Below are positions 16,580-25,221 of a stretch of DNA of 64,000 nt, piece by piece (positions within the stretch are counted from its first letter, which is position 1; every line of letters starts with the position of its first letter). A model generated the notes under the pieces. It did not search any database. It was not told the origin of the DNA and saw nothing but the letters and a program-made list of their open reading frames with translations. The stretch comes from Mucilaginibacter sabulilitoris (lineage in GTDB: Bacteria; Bacteroidota; Bacteroidia; Sphingobacteriales; Sphingobacteriaceae). A program made the translations under genes and the position numbers. The stretch lies in assembly GCF_034262375.1 (NCBI RefSeq), contig NZ_CP139558.1:2108001-2172000 (forward strand), read 5' to 3'.

Positions 16580-16662
16580 GCCATCGTTTCCGGTATATTT
16601 ACAACGGTTGAATCAAAGTATCACATTTAATAACCTCCGAAACAGATTCGTTTTACGAGAAA

Positions 16663-16845
16663 ATGAGGGGGCCTACTGGAGATAACTTGATAACCTTCAC
16701 CCCTGTGAATTATTTATCGAATTTATTAATAAAGACATTGTTAGAAGGCAATTTAAAAACGCAATATCTTTATGTGCTTGGGCTATCCGAAAGACTGCTC
16801 ACCTATTCCTGGCGCGCCAGAATGAATTTAATGCTTTTAAACTAA
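16663..16845 (+). CDS. Hypothetical short ORF, 60 aa
   Basis: MRGPTGDNLITFTPVNYLSN to WRARMNLMLLN. No motif and no neighbour supports it; retained only because nothing overlaps it. It may well not be a gene. Confidence 0.2.
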   Translation: MRGPTGDNLITFTPVNYLSNLLIKTLLEGNLKTQYLYVLGLSERLLTYSWRARMNLMLLN

Positions 16846-16936
16846 TGCCGGCGCAGGTCTCTGCTGCTATTCTTTTCGCGGCTAATCAAATTAGCAGTTA
16901 ATGGCTTTTTCCGTATCTAACCCTAACCTGGCTTGG

Positions 16937-18673
16937 TCAGACCGCCTGGGTGAGCTGTTTTTTGATGGCAGAAAGTAGCTGTTGCGGCTTAAAGGGTTTT
17001 AATAAACAATCTGCGAACCCACTTTCCAATAATTCAGTTAACATGTGCTGATCAACTAACGATGCCGTGAACGCGATAACCGGAATTTGAGGATACATAT
17101 TTTTAATGTGCGATATTGCAGTAAATCCACTCATTATGGGCATTTCAAGATCCATTAAAATAATATCGTAGGCAGAATTGTTTAACAGAGTTTCGATGGC
17201 GTGTTTACCGTTAACACTACAGGATGTTATCGCTTTCAGGCTTGTTAAGATCTTTTTGGCGACCATCATATTGATCTCGTTGTCCTCTACTAATAAGATT
17301 TTAATGCCCGAAAGGTCTTGCGGTATGAAATTTCCCAATTCACCAGGGGCAGGCATCGGAAGGTCCGCTCTTTCAAATTTAATGTTGAAGCTAAATTGAC
17401 TTCCTTTGTTTTTTTCGCTTTGAAGGGTGATCGAACTGTTCATTAATTTTAGTAAGCGAACACAAATCGTTAATCCCAGACCTGTTCCTATGTTTTTGTT
17501 ATGGTCTCTGTCATAGATTTGCTCAAAACTTTCAAAAACCTTAAGCTGATCATCGGGTGCAATACCGATTCCGGTGTCTTTGACTACAAATTTAATTTCC
17601 ATCGTCTTAACATTAAAGTTGACGCACTGGGCATCAATTGAAATGTTTCCTTTTTTTGTGAATTTTATGGCGTTTGATAGTAAATTATTGAAAACTTGAA
17701 TCAACCGCAGGTCGTCAGCATACATTATGGTGTCGAGCTTTGGATCGATACGGATGATGAGATCGAGACCTTTCTCATGAATGGTAGAGGTGAAGGGAAT
17801 GCCAATATTGGTTAATAATTGGTACATATTCACCTTTACAGGGTGGATTTCTAACTTATCTGCCTCGATCCTATTGAAGTCCAGAATGTTATTTACTTGT
17901 TGCAGCATGTGATCTGAACAGTATACCAACGTTTGGAAATATTCGTCTTTATATAGCCTGTGGTCTTGCTTGAGTAAATTTAAGGTGCCGACAATGCCAT
18001 TTAGCGGCGTTCGTAATTCATGGCCCATAGTAGAAAGGAACCTCGTTCTCGAATCAATTGCCACTTTACTTTGATTTAACAGTTCATGTATATATTTTTT
18101 TTCGAAAATAATATAAAAAGAAGCGAAAATGATTGTCATGATAATCGCGGTAAATCTATTGACGATTGCAAGATGTCCGGCCTCCTGAGCATTAAAGGCC
18201 TCCAAAGGACTCTTCTGAAATCCCAAAAATATGCAGATGCTAAAGGATACAATGATCAGCAGGATATAAACCAGCGGCTCCCATAGCTTCGAGTCTTTAA
18301 AGTCTATTAGTATTGGAATGGCCACCATCAAGGGGAAAAAGTATAAATATTGTTCGGTTTGTATGCCTTCAAGGCATACCAGCAACACGAGTAAGGCGCA
18401 AACAGTCGATATAATGGCAATTTTTAAATTGTTGATCGCCTGCTGGTATTTCAATATCAAAAACATCAGAATGGCAATGCAAAAGCAGGTTACCAGGAAT
18501 GCTGAAACGGATAAACCCAGGTATTGGTCATAAATTGCGAGCGCAAAGCCGGTGCCTAATGTAGCAATACCCAGTTGGTACGCTCTTTTCGGCGCATTTT
18601 TAATATCAAAAAGTGCGTGCAAGTAAGATTTACTATTAGTTGGTGCGGACGCTTGATTGGGAGCGTTTTTCAT
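16937..18673 (-). CDS. Hybrid sensor histidine kinase with receiver domain
   Basis: 578 residues. About six membrane helices fill residues 30-195, with no large periplasmic sensor. Next is a HisKA domain (RFLSTMGHELRTPLNGIVGT, His near 217), an HATPase_c domain (NNLLSNAIKFTKKG; DTGIGI; GTGLGLTIC), and a C-terminal receiver (KILLVEDNEINMMVAKKIL; phospho-Asp in IILMDLEMPIMSG near 507; IAFTAS; LLKPF). It autophosphorylates and passes the phosphate to its own receiver, and perhaps onward to the stand-alone receivers at 19687 or 12227. Directly downstream of a serine acetyltransferase in the same orientation. Complete. Confidence 0.92.
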   Translation of the reverse strand: MKNAPNQASAPTNSKSYLHALFDIKNAPKRAYQLGIATLGTGFALAIYDQYLGLSVSAFLVTCFCIAILMFLILKYQQAINNLKIAIISTVCALLVLLVCLEGIQTEQYLYFFPLMVAIPILIDFKDSKLWEPLVYILLIIVSFSICIFLGFQKSPLEAFNAQEAGHLAIVNRFTAIIMTIIFASFYIIFEKKYIHELLNQSKVAIDSRTRFLSTMGHELRTPLNGIVGTLNLLKQDHRLYKDEYFQTLVYCSDHMLQQVNNILDFNRIEADKLEIHPVKVNMYQLLTNIGIPFTSTIHEKGLDLIIRIDPKLDTIMYADDLRLIQVFNNLLSNAIKFTKKGNISIDAQCVNFNVKTMEIKFVVKDTGIGIAPDDQLKVFESFEQIYDRDHNKNIGTGLGLTICVRLLKLMNSSITLQSEKNKGSQFSFNIKFERADLPMPAPGELGNFIPQDLSGIKILLVEDNEINMMVAKKILTSLKAITSCSVNGKHAIETLLNNSAYDIILMDLEMPIMSGFTAISHIKNMYPQIPVIAFTASLVDQHMLTELLESGFADCLLKPFKPQQLLSAIKKQLTQAV

Positions 18674-18766
18674 ATTGATTTGCTAAGGAAATCCAAGTTT
18701 AAAATAGCATGTCGACAGAAAAAGGTTCTGGGTCTTTTAATATATGCCGGTTTACTTATCATCATT

Positions 18767-19582
18767 TTACACGGCTGAGACTTCTTTTTTATTTCCTGTT
18801 TTATAATGTGACCTATGATGAAGTACTGAAAAAGGTGGAACACTCGTTGTGAGCCAGATATTTCCTCCGATTACGCTATGATGACCGATAAGGGTTTGAC
18901 CACCTAAAATCGTAGCCCCTGAATAAACAATAATATGATCTTCCAATGTCGGATGTCGCTTGGTGTGTGCCATACTTTTATTCACACTTAATGCGCCAAG
19001 TGTTACCCCCTGGTACAATTTAACATGCTGGCCTATTTGGCAACTTTCCCCGATGACAATTCCAGTTCCGTGATCGATATGAAAATATGGGCCAATAGTA
19101 GCTGCGGGATGAATATCAATTCCCGTTTTGGAATGAGCGTACTCTGTAATAATGCGGGGTAGAAGATTGACGCCTAAGGTATTTAATGCATGTGCTACTC
19201 TATAAAGGGATATGGCAAAAAAACCTGGATAAGCCCTGATTACCTCAAACTCACTATTTGCTGCAGGGTCGCCGTCAAAGATAGCCTTCACATCGCTTTT
19301 CATCAAGTTGTAAAGTACCGGCAGATTCTCGAAAAATATACAGGCAATGAGTGCTTCATCCTCCTGAGCGTTTCCAACTATCTTAATCATCCGTTGCAAA
19401 TCACTTTGAAGTGCTGTAAACTCGTTCTCAACATGTTGGACGCATCTAAAGTTAGTATTCTTTTGCTCGGGAAATAGCAAAGCGATCATACGGTTAACCC
19501 AGTTCGTGATTTCGCTGTTATCGGGTACGGATTTGCCTGAATGATGTTTATTGAAAATATACTGAGAAAATGGTAGGGCCAT
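18767..19582 (-). CDS. cysE: Serine O-acetyltransferase
   Basis: 271 residues. An N-terminal helical domain (residues 1-150) is followed by a left-handed beta-helix: HPAATIGPYFHIDHGTGIVI, GESCQIGQHVKLYQGVTLGA, GGQTLIGHHSVIGGNIWLT. The catalytic His sits in the FHIDHGTGIVIGE motif, as in EpsC/CysE. It makes O-acetylserine from serine and acetyl-CoA, the cysteine precursor. The N-terminal domain is longer than in plant/E. coli CysE but common in Bacteroidota EpsC-type enzymes. It lies between the hybrid kinase and a lone receiver gene. Its closeness to an NRPS with a Cys-like code (35056) may be meaningful (inference). Confidence 0.85.
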   Translation of the reverse strand: MALPFSQYIFNKHHSGKSVPDNSEITNWVNRMIALLFPEQKNTNFRCVQHVENEFTALQSDLQRMIKIVGNAQEDEALIACIFFENLPVLYNLMKSDVKAIFDGDPAANSEFEVIRAYPGFFAISLYRVAHALNTLGVNLLPRIITEYAHSKTGIDIHPAATIGPYFHIDHGTGIVIGESCQIGQHVKLYQGVTLGALSVNKSMAHTKRHPTLEDHIIVYSGATILGGQTLIGHHSVIGGNIWLTTSVPPFSVLHHRSHYKTGNKKEVSAV

Positions 19583-19686
19583 AAGAGATGCTATTTTAAC
19601 GCTCGCTTTTCGTTATCGCGGAACTGCTTATTAATTGGTTTTTTAGTTGGTTTAGTGTTGTCCGATCGGCACTGATATCTTCAGAT

Positions 19687-20034
19687 TTAACAGTCTTGTA
19701 AAGTAGACTTGACAAAAGGATAGTGTTTGTCATTCCCTTGCCCGTCAAAGCTGACCGATGAACTTAGAAGATAAATCACGGTAGTTTCAAGCACCCGTTT
19801 TTTCGTCTGCTGAAAATATTTAAAGAAATTCCAACCCTTAAAATCCAGTCTATTAAAATCCATTAAGATAATCTCGGGCAGGAGTTCCCCCATTTGTAGA
19901 TTTTTTTCCACTGACTTAGTTACCACCTGACCATTTGAAGTAAATTGTGGATATTCAAATTGCCTACAACGTTTATTTAGTACCTTTGCAACGGAATAAT
20001 ATGACGGATTCCCGTCAATCATTAGTAATCTCAT
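19687..20034 (-). CDS. Stand-alone receiver-like protein with reduced acidic pocket
   Basis: 115 residues with a receiver fold pattern: MRLLMIDGNPSYY (only one of the usual two acidic residues), a phospho-Asp candidate in EIILMDFNRLDFKGWNFFKY, IYLLSSSV for the switch residue and YPFVKSTLQDC for the Lys, after which it stops. The final helix is short or missing. It is either an atypical receiver or one truncated at the C-terminus. Same strand as cysE and the hybrid kinase, 104 nt upstream of cysE. Phosphorylation by that kinase is a reasonable guess. Confidence 0.6.
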   Translation of the reverse strand: MRLLMIDGNPSYYSVAKVLNKRCRQFEYPQFTSNGQVVTKSVEKNLQMGELLPEIILMDFNRLDFKGWNFFKYFQQTKKRVLETTVIYLLSSSVSFDGQGNDKHYPFVKSTLQDC

Positions 20035-20364
20035 CTGCTTATTATCTAAGCTGTCTAGGCAAATATGATGCCCCAGATTTATTGATCACTACACTGAAGA
20101 GCAAGGATTTAACCATTACTTAAAAAGTAAATTAGCAGATGGATCTGGCGCGAAAAACAAGGGTTGGGCGAAAATGCTATAAGCGCGAAACAGGCTTTAG
20201 GTAATGTCAGATTTGGAGCAAATGGTGAATAATACTGATGACCTCAAACGGTAGAAAATGCAACTAACTGCAGCTCTTCAGGAATTGGTATCAGGTTTGA
20301 GATGGCAGCAGAGGCATAACGTAAAAAAGCACTATTCAACCTTCAGGTCTTCATTAATTTCAAC
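20035..20364. other. Intergenic stretch, 330 nt
   Basis: Divergent promoter region between the receiver gene (minus) and the first polysaccharide gene (plus). Short frames read KMQLTAALQELVSGLRWQQR and similar near 20250, but stops interrupt them. No gene called. Confidence 0.4.
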
Positions 20365-21042
20365 ATGAAACAAAATATCAAAAAACTAATGTCCTTTTTT
20401 AACAAATGTTCACTATTGGTGCATTTTAAAAGAAGTCAAATCAAAGGAAGTAGTTTTTTCAGAGCACGCATACGCGCAAAATTTCCTGCCAGTATATGTA
20501 TATCCTCATCGAGGATTGAAAATACCTCGTTGACGGTTTACGGCAGGGAAAACCAAGTGATTTTCGATAATGCTTATGTCGCCGGTTCGACTATCAGCAT
20601 TGAAGGAAATAATAACCGCGTTTACTTGGCCGAGGGGGTCATGTTCAGAGATTCCACATTGCTTATCAGAGGGGAACACTTGGTTGTAGAAATAGGTGCA
20701 GGCACCACATTTGGCGGGATCAGGATAGTTAATGCAGGTCGGGATAATAAAATCGTGATCGGTTCGAACTGTTTATTTTCAGATCATATTGAGTTATGGG
20801 CCAGCGATACACACCCTATCTTCAATCTGGAGGGAGAACTCATCAACCCCGAACGTTCGGTCACCATAGGCAACAATGTATGGGTCGGCAGCAAAGTAAT
20901 TATCTTGAAAGGGGTTACGATTGATAACGGAAGTATTATCGGAATGGGCTCCGTAGTGACCAAGTATGTACCTTCAAATGTGATCAGCGCGGGTTATCCT
21001 AGTAAAACAATCAAAGAAAACGTGTCCTGGAAACTTGAATAA
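20365..21042 (+). CDS. LbH-fold acyltransferase (serine/sugar O-acetyltransferase-like)
   Basis: 225 residues. The N-terminal half has imperfect hexapeptide repeats (GRENQVIFDN; EGNNNRVYLA); the C-terminal half has classic repeats: GSNCLFSDHIELWASDTHPI with the catalytic His, TIGNNVWVGSKVIILKGVTI and GSIIGMGSVVTKYVPSNVIS then AGYPSKTI. This is the XAT/NodL-type acetyl-CoA-dependent hexapeptide family, here very likely acting on a sugar of the polysaccharide. First gene of the exopolysaccharide locus on the plus strand, convergent with the flippase gene. Substrate unknown. Confidence 0.82.
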   Translation: MKQNIKKLMSFFNKCSLLVHFKRSQIKGSSFFRARIRAKFPASICISSSRIENTSLTVYGRENQVIFDNAYVAGSTISIEGNNNRVYLAEGVMFRDSTLLIRGEHLVVEIGAGTTFGGIRIVNAGRDNKIVIGSNCLFSDHIELWASDTHPIFNLEGELINPERSVTIGNNVWVGSKVIILKGVTIDNGSIIGMGSVVTKYVPSNVISAGYPSKTIKENVSWKLE

Positions 21043-21087
21043 TAGCGTATTCCGGGACCGTTTATGATAGATGTTATTCGATCGTCC

Positions 21088-22449
21088 TTATTTCGCCCAA
21101 ATGCCTTTCTCTTTTTCTTTCATGATCAGGTTCACCTGGTAAGTCAAAAAGATATTGATGATCACTACCAGAATGATATTGGCCAGAACAGTGCCATATA
21201 ACCCCACCCGCGCAATCAGATAGATTGATAATGGAATATTCAGTAATGCGGTGCTAATAACAAGAATTAATTGTATTCTTAATTTACCGATGCCGTTCAG
21301 CGCGCTTGAATAAATGCCCTGCCATGTGGTTGTCATCACATATACCGTCATTGCTAAAGAAAGCTGGAATGGAATATGCACGGTGTTACCGATCCATGCC
21401 CTGTAAAATAATGGCGAGCCCGCCAAAAGTACTACAGCAAGACCGCTGATATAAAGCCATTGCTGCCTTGTCTTGCCGATAGATTCCCTGATCCAGATCA
21501 TGTCCTTTTTGGCATAAGCGTCGGTGAATGCACTCCAGTAAGGGGTCAATATAATTACAAAAATAACTTGTATCAGTGAAAAATACTTATATGCAAGGTT
21601 GAAAACTGTGACATCCTGTGGACCCAGGTTACGAGAAATCAGAATGTTGTCGGTTTGGAACAGCACGATAGCGCCAACCTGTATAAAGAAGAAAATACCA
21701 CCGGTATTTAACAGACTCCTGGCACTCGAAAGATCGATATAACGAAACTTCGGTTTATAGCTTTTTAATGATGTATTAAAAAAATAAAAGTTGGCGATCA
21801 AAAAAACAATAACCGGCGACGCACTGACGCCAGCTACCAACAAGAACAAACTGCCTTTGGTGAAAACCGTAAGTAAATAGATGACAACCAGTGTCAATAC
21901 TTGTCCGAAAAGTGCGATAAGCGATGCTTTGAAAGGCTGATGAGACGCCGTTAAAACACTGTTCACAGGTTGCAGGAAAAACTGCACACAAAACGCGCCA
22001 AGCGTGAGAATAATAATGGGCCAGATATCGTAGTTGACTGCATTTTTAATGTTCAGCATTTGATTCCAGTCAAAAAATGATCCCGTAAGAAAAAACAAGA
22101 GAAAAGTAACGGCTGCTATTAAAAAAAGAATGGCATAGGTAGTACTGATGTACCTGGCAATATTTTCGGTTTCATTAAGCGCCAATGAATGAGCCATCTT
22201 ATTTCTTAGGCCATTGCTCAGACCGATATCAAATGTATTGATCCAGCTGACCATAGAACTGATGGTAAGCCATATGCCATACTGCCCCGCGTTGATATAA
22301 TGGATAGTTAAAGGAATGACAACAAAACCGACGAGAACGCTTGCCCCTTTGATTAAAAAAGAATAAATAATGTTCTTTTTTAGTTTGAGCGTGCGTTCGT
22401 GGCCAACGGTCCAGAAGTTTTGTGCCTTACTTTTAAATGATGTCAACAT
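21088..22449 (-). CDS. Polysaccharide flippase, Wzx-like (MATE/MOP superfamily)
   Basis: 453 residues and about 12-14 helices. N-terminus: KKNIIYSFLIKGASVLVGFV, then TIHYINAGQYGIWLTISSMV and FDIGLSNGLRNKMA, typical of the PST/Wzx family (oligosaccharide flippases). Later helices: DNILISRNLGPQDVTVFNLA and YKYFSLIQ. It would move the undecaprenyl-linked repeat unit to the periplasm. It is on the minus strand, upstream of a glycosyltransferase and an acyltransferase in the same orientation (21088-24713), so this trio is a separate operon facing the rest of the locus. Complete. Confidence 0.88.
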   Translation of the reverse strand: MLTSFKSKAQNFWTVGHERTLKLKKNIIYSFLIKGASVLVGFVVIPLTIHYINAGQYGIWLTISSMVSWINTFDIGLSNGLRNKMAHSLALNETENIARYISTTYAILFLIAAVTFLLFFLTGSFFDWNQMLNIKNAVNYDIWPIIILTLGAFCVQFFLQPVNSVLTASHQPFKASLIALFGQVLTLVVIYLLTVFTKGSLFLLVAGVSASPVIVFLIANFYFFNTSLKSYKPKFRYIDLSSARSLLNTGGIFFFIQVGAIVLFQTDNILISRNLGPQDVTVFNLAYKYFSLIQVIFVIILTPYWSAFTDAYAKKDMIWIRESIGKTRQQWLYISGLAVVLLAGSPLFYRAWIGNTVHIPFQLSLAMTVYVMTTTWQGIYSSALNGIGKLRIQLILVISTALLNIPLSIYLIARVGLYGTVLANIILVVIINIFLTYQVNLIMKEKEKGIWAK

Positions 22450-22502
22450 ATTTTCTTTATGAATATTGCAGATTTCCGCGTGTAAATCTGAATAGGGTTA
22501 AA

Positions 22503-23615
22503 TTATAAATTGTAAAATCGGACAAGCTCTTCTGCATTTTTATCCATTGAGAAGTTTTTCTTAACAAATTCCCTGGCCGCAGCTTTCGTAACAGAAGTAT
22601 CAATTTCACCCTGAGCTATTTTTTTCAGCAATGTCGTATAAGCTTGAATATTGCTGACGTCGATAACATAACCGTTCGTTTCATGGATCACCATATTATT
22701 CAAACCAGGTGCGTCATTGACTATAACCAAGCCGTTATAGTACATGGCTTCCAAAAGGGCTATAGAAAGGCCTTCAAATAAAGAAGGCATTAAATAGACA
22801 TCTGCTGCCATCAGCAATTCCGGAATGTCCTTGCGGTTTCCTTTGAAATAAATATTTGAATGGGGGCCCAGAGCGGCAGCTTTGGACTTTTCTGTATTTT
22901 CATCCGCACCTGTACCAACATGTAAATAATATACATTTAGTCCATTATTCTGTCGCAACTGGGGAATCAGGTCTATAATGAAGTTATGATTCTTTATTGG
23001 AGAACAGCCACCTATGGAAATAAGAACAAATGTCTCCTCGGGAATATTTAACTCCCGTCGTTTAGCTGCACGCACCTGCTCCCGTTCCGATAAAAGTTTA
23101 GGATTCAGGCTTATCCAATTATTAATGATGGTAGTAGGGTTGCGGAACAGTTTGCGTTCATTGGCCTCTACTGCTGCGCCGATAGCATGACCTTTTACGC
23201 CCAGGAGTGATGCCAACCGACGATGAAAGGTGCGTTTCAACCTTACCCAGCCTTTGAATGTCCAGTTATTATGATAACTTCTCACAATGTTCTGATGTCC
23301 GGTGAGCCGCAGAGCGATAACTTTCCAAAGATACATATCTTCCGTATGGATATGTACAATGTCGAACTTCGCTTTCCTGAAATAGCGGTAAAACCTGAGC
23401 ATGGAAGCAATTTTTCCATTTGATCCTACCGAATCAATGGCATATCCTTTTTCAAGCATCTGCAATTCAAATTTACCTTTGCGTAGTTCGCATGCCAAAA
23501 GGGTGACGTTGATGTGGTTCTTTCTGAATATGTCTGATGCTTGGTAAAGCATGATTTCTGCACCCGAAAATTCTATGCTGTGCAGGATATGAACTGCCTT
23601 TTGTGATTTCATCAA
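22503..23615 (-). CDS. Glycosyltransferase family 4
   Basis: 370 residues. N-terminal KAVHILHSIEFSGAEIMLYQ (GAE motif after the first strand), HIHTEDMYLWK, and the C-terminal Rossmann fold with ISIGGCSPIKNHNFIID, HVGTGADENTEK and VYLMPSLFEGLSIALLEAMY, the GT4 E-x7-E donor-binding motif. NDAPGLNNMVIHETNGYVID follows. It is a retaining, nucleotide-sugar-dependent enzyme of the cytoplasmic face. Order in its operon: acyltransferase-3, GT4, flippase, so it acts on the same repeat unit. Donor and acceptor unknown. Confidence 0.88.
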   Translation of the reverse strand: MMKSQKAVHILHSIEFSGAEIMLYQASDIFRKNHINVTLLACELRKGKFELQMLEKGYAIDSVGSNGKIASMLRFYRYFRKAKFDIVHIHTEDMYLWKVIALRLTGHQNIVRSYHNNWTFKGWVRLKRTFHRRLASLLGVKGHAIGAAVEANERKLFRNPTTIINNWISLNPKLLSEREQVRAAKRRELNIPEETFVLISIGGCSPIKNHNFIIDLIPQLRQNNGLNVYYLHVGTGADENTEKSKAAALGPHSNIYFKGNRKDIPELLMAADVYLMPSLFEGLSIALLEAMYYNGLVIVNDAPGLNNMVIHETNGYVIDVSNIQAYTTLLKKIAQGEIDTSVTKAAAREFVKKNFSMDKNAEELVRFYNL

Positions 23616-23681
23616 AAAAAATGATTAATTATTATAGGTTAAAGTAGCTAATTAGCCTTGGCCCATCGGCTGTACATAGCA

Positions 23682-24713
23682 TTAAATAGGTGTTTTGATC
23701 GTTTGTCTTTTACTCTTTATAAATGGTTTTTCGACGAATATCCAGGATAAGAGCGCAAGGACATAAGTTAAGGCTACTAACTCAAATACATTCGTGTAGG
23801 AATACAGCTTTTCCTGCACGATAACGGTAAGTAATAAACCGTGATAAATATAAATGCCGTAAGAAATGTCATTATTACGAAGTAGTTTTTGAGCTATGCC
23901 CGGCGCAGTGTAAGCCAGCGAGATCACGCAAAAGCTTAAAATGATATGCTTGATGGTCGCAAAAAATAAGTGATCGGTGCCATCCGGAAAGCATAAGCTA
24001 TAAGCAACGTAACCGATTACCCAAAAATGAGCTTTGTTATAAATAAAGCGGGTTTTGAAAATTTGAAGGCGTTGAAAAATGACTCCGATTAAAAAAAGAT
24101 AAAAGTACGGTATAAATGTGTAACCGGCAGCTTTACGAAACAGAGGACTGGGAAACTTAACAATATAGAACAAAATATGTAAGAACAGGAATAATAGAAA
24201 TATACCAAAAAAGCCATAATCTATTCTTTTTTGTGGAATCAAGGTATAAATCAATGGCAGAAGCAGATAAAACTGAAGCTCTATAGGAATAGACCACAGA
24301 CTGCCGTTGTAAGAGCCAAAACCGTAATTGGATAAAAAACCGGGAGTATAGATCATACCAGCAAGCTGGGATGGGAACCAGAATATCGCATTTTTATTGA
24401 AAAAGCTGACCCCTGTTAAGGAAATTACCAGGATGGTAATGAAAATACAAGCCCATAATCCCGGGAAAATGCGTAACGCACGATTATACAGATAGCCACG
24501 AAAACTCGCATTCCTTTCGTAGGATGCGGAAATCAGGTACCCGCTGATGACGAAAAAAACAGGAACACCAGGAAAAAGATATAAGATCTTATGCCCTAAT
24601 CCTGAAATGGAAAGATCCGAGTGCTGAAAATAATGATCTACGATCACTTGGGTTGCTGCTAATAGTCGCAACAAGTCGAAGTTGTTGACCTTAAATTTTC
24701 TGGTGTCTTGCAT
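23682..24713 (-). CDS. Acyltransferase family 3 (OafA/NolL-like) membrane protein
   Basis: 343 residues with about 10 helices. Starts NNFDLLRLLAATQVIVDHYF with the His of the family (R-LLA-x7-H), and PGVPVFFVISGYLISASYER, the conserved FFVxSGFLI pattern. The middle has LWSIPIELQFYLLLPLIY. Such proteins transfer acetyl or other acyl groups to sugars in the inner membrane or periplasm. First gene of the minus-strand operon 24713-21088. No SGNH extension, so it is the short form. One of two such enzymes in the locus (other: 38960). Confidence 0.87.
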   Translation of the reverse strand: MQDTRKFKVNNFDLLRLLAATQVIVDHYFQHSDLSISGLGHKILYLFPGVPVFFVISGYLISASYERNASFRGYLYNRALRIFPGLWACIFITILVISLTGVSFFNKNAIFWFPSQLAGMIYTPGFLSNYGFGSYNGSLWSIPIELQFYLLLPLIYTLIPQKRIDYGFFGIFLLFLFLHILFYIVKFPSPLFRKAAGYTFIPYFYLFLIGVIFQRLQIFKTRFIYNKAHFWVIGYVAYSLCFPDGTDHLFFATIKHIILSFCVISLAYTAPGIAQKLLRNNDISYGIYIYHGLLLTVIVQEKLYSYTNVFELVALTYVLALLSWIFVEKPFIKSKRQTIKTPI

Positions 24714-25221
24714 AGAAAGTAATCATAATCGATGGTCACACTCTTTGCAATTACTGTGCAAAATATCCGTAATAAGATTTTTAAGTGCAAATTCAAGGCT
24801 TCCCTGCGCATTACAAGCACTTAATTAAGAATTAAATAACCAGCATTTAAGGTAGATGGATGTTTTCGAAAAACTGAGGCCTTTTTGATGTTGACATTTG
24901 TACCCAAAGCGGGAATAAATATCAACATCATCCCCAAATAGACCTCAGTAAGACGAAAAATGATTCGAATAACCAAAAAAGAGCGATAAATATGCTGCCA
25001 AACTCGAGTTTGTAACAACATTTTTAAATAATATTTATTGAATAGAATGCATATTTTTTTATGATAAGGTAATAATATTATATTTTTAATATAAATTATT
25101 GGTTAAATTTTAAAAAAAATTCATTTAGGGGAGTTTTAATTATTATTTTGCAAAAAATACATTATTTCGGTATTTTAAACATTTGAACAATTAAATGCGA
25201 GCGTTTATACATTACCCCCTT
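24714..25221. other. Divergent intergenic stretch, about 508 nt, very AT-rich
   Basis: Between the acyltransferase (minus) and the beta-helix gene (plus). Contains the inverted-repeat element at 24873-24949 and AT-rich DNA at 25020-25190, where promoters for both directions are expected. No gene. Confidence 0.5.
24873..24949. repeat. Nested inverted repeats forming a long hairpin
   Basis: Outer arms ACTGAGG (24873-24879) and CCTCAGT (24943-24949), inner arms TGATGTTGA (24886-24894) and TCAACATCA (24922-24930), each perfect. The whole could fold as one 77-nt hairpin. It may be a leader RNA, a transcriptional operator or a small transposable-element remnant. Its position upstream of both a minus and a plus gene does not decide. 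Confidence 0.45.

Noticed and set aside
24714..25221. Small minus ORF of 66 codons at 24821-25021
   Set aside because: Lies across the nested hairpin in very AT-rich DNA and has no protein-like features.
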